A DNA stretch of 9,058 bases from Prevotella sp. CAG:1058 (GCA_000433175.1 HF986679.1:24781-33838), one strand, 5' to 3'; counted from the stretch's first letter, positions 1 through 6,150 are shown. Made by a program: numbers and translations. The notes: generated by a model from the sequence alone, not told the origin.

Positions 1-301
1 CCGCCATTATTCCCGCACTGGCAAGAATGGAGTTGCTGACCTTCTCCATGCCCGGAATCAGGGACAAGAAAGCCGCTATACCTATTATATATATGGCCGT
101 AACAATAATACGGCGCATGAAACTGACCTTTGTCTCGTCGAGGGCAATCTTACGCTGTTTGTGCAAAGAGCGGAAAAACAAATATTTAGTGACACCAGTC
201 AGCACACGCACCACAAGATAAATAATGGCACCCTTAATTACAAATGTCAGCAACCAGCGAACTGATATGCCGAAAAACTCCATGTCAAGTATTCCTTCCA
301 T
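1..301 (-). CDS. MscS-family mechanosensitive ion channel, N-terminal part (runs off the left edge)
   Basis: This is the first 100 residues of a small mechanosensitive channel, an inner-membrane protein that releases solutes when membrane tension rises during osmotic downshock. Seen: a hydrophobic segment at about residues 13-35, a basic loop with RSLHKQRKIALDETK, a second membrane segment at about 60-80, then SNSILASAGIMA just at the edge. That last stretch matches the start of the pore-lining TM3 helix of MscS proteins, which is rich in Gly and Ala and normally continues GIMAxxxGFA. The short N-terminus fits the compact three-TM type. I chose ATG at 301-299; an alternative ATG at 283-281 has AAGGA about 9 bases upstream and would remove six residues. 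The cytoplasmic vestibule domain lies outside the window. The gene diverges from the DUF4186 gene and seems functionally unrelated to it. Confidence 0.85.
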   Translation of the reverse strand, partial: MEGILDMEFFGISVRWLLTFVIKGAIIYLVVRVLTGVTKYLFFRSLHKQRKIALDETKVSFMRRIIVTAIYIIGIAAFLSLIPGMEKVSNSILASAGIMA

Positions 302-330
302 TCCCAATAATTTTTATAATATTACTTATG

Positions 331-338
331 CAAAAGTA
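331..338 (-). promoter_or_regulatory. Putative -7 box for the MscS-type gene
   Basis: On the minus strand this reads TACTTTTG, a full match to the Bacteroidetes -7 consensus TAnnTTTG. Transcription would start near 325, giving a leader of roughly 24 bases to the ATG at 301. No TTTG sits at the usual 19-base distance; the nearest candidate is TTGG at 366-363, about 24 bases away. The call therefore rests on the -7 box alone. Confidence 0.45.
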
Positions 339-404
339 TACAAAATATTCCATAACATAATACCAAGGCAACAAAAATTTAAGTTTTCAGATAAATGTAA
401 GCCC

Positions 405-435
405 TTGGATTTTCAGAAAAAATTAAGTTACTTTG
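405..435 (+). promoter_or_regulatory. Bacteroidetes-type promoter of the DUF4186 gene
   Basis: TTGG at 405-408 is followed after 19 bases by TTACTTTG at 428-435. This is close to the consensus TTTG-N19-TAnnTTTG, with one deviation in each box. Transcription would start near 442, so translation must begin downstream, at ATG 454 or 469. The TTG at 433 that opens the reading frame is part of the -7 box. Confidence 0.7.
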
Positions 436-453
436 CATCCGGATAAATACAGT

Positions 454-936
454 ATGAAGACAAGGCCTATGACACAGGGAAGGAAAAGGCAGAGAAAAGA
501 GCCTGAAGAAGGCGACCTTTTCGCCGAAGAATGGAACGTTAAGGACAAAGAAATAGCTGACGGCCAAACGCAATACGACCTTGACTACTTATTTGCCAGG
601 CTCTCAAAATCGCAGTTCAGGAGCAGATTCAAACTGGGCATTGACGACATGGAATATATCGAGCGAAAGGGACTTGCCACAATACGCCGACATGCAGGAG
701 ACTTCGTACGCAAAAGGCTGGCTCCGGCGTTAATACCCAACGACGGCAGGCAGACCCCAATGCGCGGGCATCCTGTATTCACCGCACAACATGCAACAGG
801 ATGTTGCTGCCGTGGCTGCATGGAGAAATGGCACGGCATAAAGAAAGGCCATGAACTGACGGATGACGAACAGGAGTACGCCGTAAACGTAATAATGGAA
901 TGGATAAAACGACAAATAGAACAGACGGCACATTAA
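454..936 (+). CDS. DUF4186 family protein of unknown function
   Basis: A 160-residue soluble protein. I recognise the C-terminal part (about residues 53-155) as DUF4186, a family without an assigned function as far as I know. Family-like blocks visible are FRSRFKL, YIERKGLATIRRHA, NDGRQTPMRGHPVF, AQHATGCCCRGCMEKWHGI and LTDDEQEYAVNVIMEWI. Cys117, Cys118, Cys119 and Cys122, with His106, His113 and His127, make a plausible metal-binding or redox-active cluster; that is inference from residue content. The first 45 residues are charged and low in complexity, and look like a flexible extension. No signal peptide or membrane segment is visible, so it should be cytoplasmic. The reading frame is open from TTG 433, but that codon lies inside the promoter, so ATG 454 is preferred. 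ATG 469, preceded by AAGG, is an alternative. The gene stands alone, between a divergent channel gene and a convergent gltD-like gene. Confidence 0.85.
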   Translation: MKTRPMTQGRKRQRKEPEEGDLFAEEWNVKDKEIADGQTQYDLDYLFARLSKSQFRSRFKLGIDDMEYIERKGLATIRRHAGDFVRKRLAPALIPNDGRQTPMRGHPVFTAQHATGCCCRGCMEKWHGIKKGHELTDDEQEYAVNVIMEWIKRQIEQTAH

Positions 937-984
937 ACGAATATGAAGTAAAAAACGGGAAATAAAAGCCAAGAAAACGAAAGG

Positions 985-1061
985 CGGCATTTTACCCTGC
1001 AAAAGACAACCTTTTGCAATGTAAAATGCCGTCTCTTGCATGACAAGAGACGGCATTTTAC
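985..1061. terminator. Overlapping hairpins between convergent genes, likely bidirectional terminator
   Basis: An 11-base unit CGGCATTTTAC occurs at 985-995 and 1051-1061, with its reverse complement at 1021-1031 between them. The middle copy can pair left, giving an 11 bp stem plus an inner 7 bp GCAAAAG/CTTTTGC stem with a 5-base loop. It can also pair right, giving a perfect 18 bp stem 1021-1038/1044-1061 with loop CATGA. The two structures exclude each other. Lying between the 3' ends of the DUF4186 and gltD-like genes, this most likely ends transcripts from both sides. The T-runs are short (TTTT within the stems), so termination efficiency is uncertain. Confidence 0.65.
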
Positions 1062-1070
1062 CAATTATCA

Positions 1071-1099
1071 GGTTATCATGTTGTAAGTTTCTGATAACC
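1071..1099. terminator. Additional small hairpin downstream of the gltD-like gene
   Basis: GGTTATCA at 1071-1078 is complementary to TGATAACC at 1092-1099, giving an 8 bp stem with a 13-base loop. It lies 10 bases to the right of the stronger hairpin pair. From the gltD side it is the first structure transcribed after the stop codon. It has no U-tract, so it may protect the mRNA 3' end rather than terminate. Confidence 0.35.
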
Positions 1100-1161
1100 A
1101 ACACAATAGAGAACGGCCATACTTTATCGAGCCATAGGCGGCTAAAGCATTGCCAAAAATA

Positions 1162-2502
1162 TTAATCCTTGCGCATGTTGTCTGAAAGATTTATAGCCTC
1201 CAACAGTTTTATGGCGTCCACATACTGGGCTATGCCTTCAGCCACCTTCTTGGCGTCGCGCATGGCAAGAACGACAGTTGACGGACGGTTTACCACGTCG
1301 CCACCTGCAAACACGCCCTTGCGGCTCGTCATTCCACACGGTTTTTCACGAGTAAGTACATATCCGCTCTCGTCGACATCAATACCCTTTGTCGTCGAAA
1401 CTATGCGGCTCGCAGGCACAGAGCCGATTGCCATAAGCACCTTGTCGGCCTTCTCCGTGCGGCGCTGTCCGTCGTGCTCAATTACGACACCGCTAAGCGT
1501 GCCGTTATAGTCAAGAATCTCGACCAGCTTTGACTCCCAGTTGAATTTAACACCTTCTTCAACAGCTTCCTCATATTCAGAACGCAACGCGCTCATGTCA
1601 TTGATTGTATGGTGGTAGATTATCTCAACATCGCGCGCACCCATGCGTATCGCAGTACGTGCGGCATCCATTGCCGTATTGCCGCAGCCTAATACGAACA
1701 CACGGTCGCCTTCCTGTACGGGTACATCATCACGCTCAATGCTGCCTTCGTTATAAAGACTTACCTTGCGCAGGAAATAGACAGCCTGCCTTACTCCCCT
1801 CAAATTGCGTCCGGGAATGTCCGGTTTCCTCGGTTTTACAGTACCCGTACCCATGAATATGGCATCAAAGCCCTGTTCGAACAGTTGGTCGATATTCAAA
1901 TCGGTACCTATCGTCGTATTGCAATGGAACACAACACCGAGTTCCTCAATCTTCTTTATCTCGCGCCTGACAACCTCTTTGGGCAAGCGGTATTCAGGTA
2001 TTCCGAACATAAGCACGCCTCCGGGTTCAGGCTCCATCTCGAATATCTCAATGTTGAAACCCTGGCGGGCCAGGTCGCCGGCGATGGTCAATCCGGCTGG
2101 TCCGGAACCTATCACGGCAACTTTACCACGCGTTTTTGGTTGGAGTTTCTCCCTTATCAAACCCATATTACCGTCAAAGTCGGCAATGAAGCGCTCAAGT
2201 TTGCCCACATGAATGCCTTCACCTTTCTTGGCAAGTACACAATGCCCTTCACACTGTTTTTCGTGGGGGCACACGCGGCCGCACACTGCAGGCAAGTTGC
2301 TCTTGTCGTTTATGATTTTCATGGCATTACCAAGATTACCCATGGACAATTCGTGTATCCAGTCTGGAATATCATGGCTTATAGGGCATCCTTTCTTACA
2401 TTGCGGAACCTTGCAATGCAGACATCTTTTTGCTTCGTTTATGGCTTCTAACATCATGTAGCCCTCATTCACCTCGTGAAAAAGTTCTTTTTGTTCTTCC
2501 AT
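1162..2502 (-). CDS. gltD: GltD-like NADPH-dependent glutamate synthase / FAD-NAD(P)H oxidoreductase
   Basis: A 446-residue cytoplasmic flavoprotein of the glutamate synthase small-subunit family. Such proteins take electrons from NAD(P)H through FAD and pass them via Fe-S clusters to a partner. Seen: an N-terminal Fe-S domain with all eight expected cysteines (C27-x2-C30-x4-C35-x3-C39 and C74-x3-C78-x5-C84-x3-C88), an FAD dinucleotide fold with GSGPAG at 132-137, a second nucleotide fold with GCGNTAMD at 272-279, and the C-terminal FAD motif GVFAGGDV at 396-403. No large glutamate synthase subunit (gltB) is adjacent. Length and solo placement resemble the protein class named homotetrameric glutamate synthase (GltA); NfnB/SudA-like or PreT-like redox subunits are alternatives. 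The start is ATG 2502: the longer frame to TTG 2544 overlaps the promoter. A terminator-like hairpin cluster follows the stop. Confidence 0.88.
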   Translation of the reverse strand: MEEQKELFHEVNEGYMMLEAINEAKRCLHCKVPQCKKGCPISHDIPDWIHELSMGNLGNAMKIINDKSNLPAVCGRVCPHEKQCEGHCVLAKKGEGIHVGKLERFIADFDGNMGLIREKLQPKTRGKVAVIGSGPAGLTIAGDLARQGFNIEIFEMEPEPGGVLMFGIPEYRLPKEVVRREIKKIEELGVVFHCNTTIGTDLNIDQLFEQGFDAIFMGTGTVKPRKPDIPGRNLRGVRQAVYFLRKVSLYNEGSIERDDVPVQEGDRVFVLGCGNTAMDAARTAIRMGARDVEIIYHHTINDMSALRSEYEEAVEEGVKFNWESKLVEILDYNGTLSGVVIEHDGQRRTEKADKVLMAIGSVPASRIVSTTKGIDVDESGYVLTREKPCGMTSRKGVFAGGDVVNRPSTVVLAMRDAKKVAEGIAQYVDAIKLLEAINLSDNMRKD

Positions 2503-2530
2503 GTTTTTGTAGTTTGATTTGTTTTGACTG

Positions 2531-2561
2531 CAAAGATAACGCAAATCAAGTGCAATGCAAA
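2531..2561 (-). promoter_or_regulatory. Consensus Bacteroidetes promoter of the gltD-like gene
   Basis: On the minus strand, TTTG (2561-2558) is followed after exactly 19 bases by TATCTTTG (2538-2531). This is a full match to TTTG-N19-TAnnTTTG. Transcription should start near 2524, leaving a leader of just over 20 bases before ATG 2502. An imperfect AT-rich palindrome at 2581-2594 (CCTTTAATTTAAGG) lies about 20 bases upstream of the -33 box; any operator role is speculative. Confidence 0.85.
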
Positions 2562-2735
2562 ATAAAAACGCGAGAAACGACCTTTAATTTAAGGCAACAG
2601 TAAAAACGCAGGTATTAAATAATGTATAAATATCAGCAAAACAGCTTAAAACAAATTCTCCGGATGCGTAAACGACACCATGGGCGGTATAATGGTAAAT
2701 GTATCCACACTGTAAATCTTTTTTTATAAAATTCT

Positions 2736-2765
2736 TTTGTCGGAAATTTATTTTTATTAATTTTG
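2736..2765 (+). promoter_or_regulatory. Promoter of the polyprenyl glycosyl-phosphotransferase gene
   Basis: TTTG at 2736-2739 is followed after 18 bases by TAATTTTG at 2758-2765, a full match to the -7 box with spacing one base short of the usual 19. The predicted start near 2772 leaves a leader of about 170 bases before ATG 2944, unusually long for this window. The stretch between this promoter and the gltD promoter (2562-2735) holds no convincing gene. Confidence 0.7.
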
Positions 2766-2943
2766 CACGTGAATCAGCAACTGTGTAACACAACATCTTA
2801 TAGAACACACGATTCCCTCGGAACGGAGCTTGGGGCATATTGTCCACGATAATTGATAAAAAGGCAATGACGTTTTATCACCCGGCGTCTGAAACAAACA
2901 AAGGGATGGGAGATTAGACTAAGAAAGACTAAAGACTAAAAGT
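2766..2943 (+). promoter_or_regulatory. Long 5' leader of the glycosyl-phosphotransferase mRNA
   Basis: This leader of about 170 bases has two visible structures. The first is a hairpin: TGATAAAA (2854-2861) pairs perfectly with TTTTATCA (2873-2880) around an 11-base loop AGGCAATGACG. The second is a purine-rich stretch with three copies of AGACTAA (2916-2922, 2926-2932, 2933-2939), ending four bases before the ATG. No U-tract follows the hairpin, so it is not a standard terminator. A regulatory role in translation or RNA stability is inference; I do not recognise a known riboswitch. Confidence 0.4.
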
Positions 2944-4356
2944 ATGATATCTGCATTTGACCGAACATTAAAACTAGGCTTATTATTGTCAGTTTTAGAC
3001 TGGCTGACGTTTAACGTCGTATTCTTAATTGTACATTACTTCGAATTCCTCCCATTTAACAATTTGGGGAGCGACTTCTTAATGCATGTGTTCATCGCAA
3101 ACATTGCATACATAATCGCATTGCAGTTTGTTTCGATAAGCCTGCACCACAGGCAGTCACAACCGGCAAGGGTGCTCAGCAACACGTCCCGCACGTCAGT
3201 CATGTTCATCATCATTTACACGTCGTTCCTTGGAATATTTACGGACGTGGAAATACCCAACATAAAAGAGGCGCTGATAATGACAATAATGATATTTATT
3301 GCCACCAGCATCGAGCGTCTGTTCCTGCGTACGCGGATAATAAAAAGGAGAATAAGCGGACATGACGCCGTAAATACAATTATAGTAGGAACAGGCGAAA
3401 TGGCCCAAAGAGCTGTAAACGTAATGACAAACGCATTGAACGGATATAACCTGCTGGGTTTTTTCGATGAAAACAACGACAATCCGCTAATTAATCCTAC
3501 GACTAATGAACCCATAAAGTATCTTGGCAACAGGAATGACATAATAGATTTCATCGAAAAGAACAACGTAAGCGAGCTTTATATAAACGTAAAGCCACAA
3601 GGTCCGGCAGAATTCAAGCAATTCTTGAAGATATGCGACAGGAACATGGTCAGGGTATATTATGTACCTTTAACCATTTACGGAGAGTTCCGCAAGGCGA
3701 AGGTTAAGGAGTTTGGCGACATTTACGTCCTTTCTCAATATGAAGAGCCATTGCGTGACGTACGTAACAGGATAAAGAAACGTGTATTCGACTTTGTCGT
3801 GTCGCTTTTATTCATCTGCACCCTGTTCCCGTTCATACTGGTACTGGTCGCCATAATGTCAAAACTGACCATGCCCGGCCCCTTGTTCTTCAAACAGAAA
3901 CGCACGGGATATGACGGAAGGGACTTCTGGTGCTACAAGTTCCGCAGCATGAAAGTGAACAAAGATTCCGACAAAGTGCAAGCCGTAAAGAACGACCCAC
4001 GTATAACAAAGTGGGGAGGCTTCATGCGCCACACCAATATAGACGAGCTGCCGCAGTTCATAAATGTATTAAAAGGCGACATGAGCCTTGTAGGACCACG
4101 TCCGCACATGCTTGCCCATACGGACTATTATTCTGAACTAATATCAGAATACATGATCAGGCACTATGTAAAGCCGGGAATTACAGGTTGGGCGCAGACA
4201 CACGGCGAGCGAGGTGAAACAAAAACCGTAGAAGACATGCGCCGGCGTGTTGAAAAAGACATCTGGTATATCGAGCACTGGAGCTTCTGGCTCGACATAC
4301 AGATTATGTTCAAGACAATAGCCGACGCCATACATGGTGACGAAAAAGCTTACTAA
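2944..4356 (+). CDS. Polyprenyl glycosyl-phosphotransferase (WcaJ-like, undecaprenyl-phosphate sugar transferase)
   Basis: A 470-residue inner-membrane enzyme that starts surface polysaccharide synthesis by moving a sugar-1-phosphate, probably glucose-1-P from UDP-glucose, onto undecaprenyl phosphate. Seen: four hydrophobic segments in the first 125 residues, then a soluble nucleotide-fold-like domain with GTGEMA at 149-154. The C-terminal bacterial sugar transferase domain begins with KKRVFDF (278-284) and a re-entrant or membrane helix. Its signature blocks follow: GPLFFKQKRTG from 312, CYKFRSM, D367-E368-L-P-Q, GDMSLVGPRPH ending at 388, and KPGITGWAQ. The Asp-Glu pair is the family's catalytic site. 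Domain order and length are normal for the full-length WcaJ/CpsE type. No other capsule or exopolysaccharide genes lie beside it. ATG 2944 opens directly into the first membrane segment; no strong Shine-Dalgarno precedes it. The exact sugar cannot be told from sequence. Confidence 0.93.
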   Translation: MISAFDRTLKLGLLLSVLDWLTFNVVFLIVHYFEFLPFNNLGSDFLMHVFIANIAYIIALQFVSISLHHRQSQPARVLSNTSRTSVMFIIIYTSFLGIFTDVEIPNIKEALIMTIMIFIATSIERLFLRTRIIKRRISGHDAVNTIIVGTGEMAQRAVNVMTNALNGYNLLGFFDENNDNPLINPTTNEPIKYLGNRNDIIDFIEKNNVSELYINVKPQGPAEFKQFLKICDRNMVRVYYVPLTIYGEFRKAKVKEFGDIYVLSQYEEPLRDVRNRIKKRVFDFVVSLLFICTLFPFILVLVAIMSKLTMPGPLFFKQKRTGYDGRDFWCYKFRSMKVNKDSDKVQAVKNDPRITKWGGFMRHTNIDELPQFINVLKGDMSLVGPRPHMLAHTDYYSELISEYMIRHYVKPGITGWAQTHGERGETKTVEDMRRRVEKDIWYIEHWSFWLDIQIMFKTIADAIHGDEKAY

Positions 4357-4371
4357 CAAATAAAACATAAA

Positions 4372-4425
4372 AAAACGGCAATCCGCAACCTTATTGGATA
4401 ATGAAAGGTTGCGGATTGCCGTTTT
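4372..4425. terminator. Strong terminator hairpin after the glycosyl-phosphotransferase gene, likely bidirectional
   Basis: A perfect 21 bp stem (4372-4392 with 4405-4425) has a 12-base loop and a core built on ACGGCAATCCGCAACC. The plus strand continues TTTTATATTT. The minus strand continues with an even longer T-run, the complement of the A-run at 4369-4375. It lies 15 bases past the stop of the plus-strand gene, and faces the GH28 gene from the other side. Confidence 0.9.
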
Positions 4426-4447
4426 ATATTTCACAAATCATTTTTAA

Positions 4448-4485
4448 AACCTCATGCCTTTTCATGGGTGACAAGGCATGAGGTT
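4448..4485 (-). terminator. Terminator hairpin of the GH28 gene
   Basis: AACCTCATGCCTT (4448-4460) pairs perfectly with AAGGCATGAGGTT (4473-4485) around a 12-base loop, 10 bases after the GH28 stop codon. Read on the minus strand, the stem ends in GGTTTT and then A residues, a modest U-tract. The larger hairpin at 4372-4425 gives a second stop for the same transcript. Confidence 0.75.
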
Positions 4486-4495
4486 ATTTCACAAT

Positions 4496-5911
4496 TCAAA
4501 ATGTGGCAAACTTTGAGTTTGTTATTGTTATTTCGGCATTGTCTACAAAGCTCTTGTCCTTCTTCGTATAGAAGAATGTTGAATTGTCAATAGTTACATC
4601 GTGAACGCAGTTCATTCCCGGCAATCCTGTTACCGACACAGCAGTCTTAACGTTGTAACATGTCACATTGGAAATATGTATATCACAAAATTCAGGTGCA
4701 AAAGGAGCATCCTTTACGACAGCCGACTTCTTACCGTCATCACCCTTCACACTGTATTTTTTGTCAACATAAGTACAATCAAACACAATAGCCTCGTCTT
4801 TTATGTCTGTCATGACAATATCGCTAATATATATGCCCTCGGTCTTACCGCCACGGCCTATTCCGCTCTTAAAACGCAAGCCTGTATCAGTTCCACTGAA
4901 ACGGTTGTTACGGACTACAATATTCTTCATTCCGCCTGAAAACTCAGAACCAATGACAAAACCGCCATGGGCATGGTATACAACATTATCCTGTATAAGA
5001 ATATTCTCGCACGGGCCGTATTTTACGCCTGCCTCGCCGGCACCACCCTTCATGCAAATTCCGTCATCGCCGGCGTCTATTGTGTTATTTACTATCAAGA
5101 CGTTTTTGCAGCTGCTTATATCTAGTGCATCACCATTCTGTGCGTTCCACGGACAACGTATTGTAACACCGTCAACTATTACATTCTTGCATCGGGTCGG
5201 TATAAGGTGGAACTTCGGTGAATTCTGTATGGTAACACCTTTTACAAGAACATTTTCACAATCTGTTATCCTTATCAGGTGAGTGCGCATCTTCTCCTGT
5301 GCCTCAGGGTCGCCGGCTACATTTTCAAAATGTTTCAAATTAAACGGGAACCACAACTGTCCGCCTTCGGCCTCAGTGCCGCCCATATACAGGAATTCCT
5401 TCCATTCAACATCGCTAACCTTAGAACGCTTTACCGGACGCCAGTAAGCCCCGTTACCGTCGATTGCGCCTTCACCCGTAATTGATACATTCTTACGCTT
5501 GCTTGCACTAATCATGGGCGTACACTTGCTGTCTTTCTTACCGTCCTTTTCCTTTATGAAAAGATTTTTATCAGGAGATGCCATGACAATGGCATTCTTC
5601 TCAATATGGAGATCGATATTATCTTTCAGCGAAATCATTCCCGTCATCCATATTCCTTCGGGTACGACAAGATGACCACCACCCAACTTCTCAAGAGCGC
5701 TTATAGCCTTCTTGAAGGCCTGAGTATTAATGGTCTGTCCGTCACCAACCCCGCCAAAATCCTTAATATTCACAGAATTGTCAGGAATCACAGGAGCAGA
5801 CACGACTTGAAGATTTACAGGTAGATTCTTATAAAAAGAATCATAACCATCAGCGTAGGCCATACTTATTGAGAGCATAGCGACCCAAAACAGCATAAAA
5901 GTTTTCTTCAT
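4496..5911 (-). CDS. Glycoside hydrolase family 28 protein (polygalacturonase-like), secreted
   Basis: A 471-residue pectin-degrading enzyme of family GH28, which hydrolyses alpha-1,4-galacturonosyl bonds by inversion on a right-handed parallel beta-helix. Seen: a signal peptide with MKK, a hydrophobic core and likely cleavage after AYA at residue 20. No lipobox is seen, so it is probably periplasmic. Then comes VNIKDFGGVGDGQTINTQAF, typical of the family N-terminus. The catalytic set is complete: N259-G-D261, D282-D283 in AGDDGICMKGG, H315 in HAHGGFVIGSE, and R346-x-K348 in LRFKSG. The 21-residue gap between D261 and D282 is as in fungal enzymes. HGGFVIGSE with a following Ser-Gly-Gly resembles bacterial exo-acting members; Ala rather than Gly precedes the His. 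The GH28 fold's short repeated beta-strand units are visible through the C-terminus. No SusC/SusD or other pectinase gene is adjacent. ATG 5911 is fixed by the signal peptide. Confidence 0.94.
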   Translation of the reverse strand: MKKTFMLFWVAMLSISMAYADGYDSFYKNLPVNLQVVSAPVIPDNSVNIKDFGGVGDGQTINTQAFKKAISALEKLGGGHLVVPEGIWMTGMISLKDNIDLHIEKNAIVMASPDKNLFIKEKDGKKDSKCTPMISASKRKNVSITGEGAIDGNGAYWRPVKRSKVSDVEWKEFLYMGGTEAEGGQLWFPFNLKHFENVAGDPEAQEKMRTHLIRITDCENVLVKGVTIQNSPKFHLIPTRCKNVIVDGVTIRCPWNAQNGDALDISSCKNVLIVNNTIDAGDDGICMKGGAGEAGVKYGPCENILIQDNVVYHAHGGFVIGSEFSGGMKNIVVRNNRFSGTDTGLRFKSGIGRGGKTEGIYISDIVMTDIKDEAIVFDCTYVDKKYSVKGDDGKKSAVVKDAPFAPEFCDIHISNVTCYNVKTAVSVTGLPGMNCVHDVTIDNSTFFYTKKDKSFVDNAEITITNSKFATF

Positions 5912-5958
5912 TTTGATTAGTTTATAAGTTAATATTTAAATAATAGTAGTATCAAACC

Positions 5959-5989
5959 ATGGAATAGCATACAACTAATGCTATTCCAT
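5959..5989 (-). promoter_or_regulatory. Perfect hairpin at the 5' end of the GH28 transcript
   Basis: ATGGAATAGCAT (5959-5970) and ATGCTATTCCAT (5978-5989) form a perfect 12 bp inverted repeat around a 7-base loop. The GH28 -7 box ends at 5997, so transcription should start at about 5990. The hairpin would then sit at or within a base or two of the mRNA's first nucleotide, about 48 bases before the start codon. It could stabilise the mRNA 5' end or, as DNA, serve as an operator. Both are inference. Confidence 0.6.
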
Positions 5990-5996
5990 TTTTATG

Positions 5997-6028
5997 CAAA
6001 GATAGTACAAGTTGAATATACGACCAAA
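5997..6028 (-). promoter_or_regulatory. Promoter of the GH28 gene
   Basis: On the minus strand TTTGG (6028-6024) precedes TATCTTTG (6004-5997), with 19-20 bases between boxes depending on whether TTGG or TTTG is taken. The -7 box is a full consensus match. Predicted start is near 5990, giving a leader of about 78 bases. Confidence 0.82.
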
Positions 6029-6150
6029 AATTAAGCATTATTTTTAAGAATTTATGTCCAGGCGAAAATGGATTCAAACACGACAAACAGGCATTTTAGG
6101 CAGAAAAATGAAAGAAAATAAAGAAATATGCAAAAAAGTTCGGAAAACAT

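Noticed and set aside
730..1104. Minus-strand frame of 124 codons across the end of DUF4186 and the hairpins
   Set aside because: It overlaps a well-supported gene and terminator hairpins and has no recognisable features.
2581..2594. Imperfect palindrome CCTTTAATTTAAGG upstream of the gltD promoter
   Set aside because: Short, AT-rich and with a central mismatch; not enough to call an operator.
2584..2847. Minus-strand frame of 87 codons in the gltD/glycosyl-phosphotransferase spacer
   Set aside because: It spans the plus-strand promoter and AT-rich non-coding sequence, shows no family resemblance, and has no upstream promoter boxes; it looks like a chance frame.
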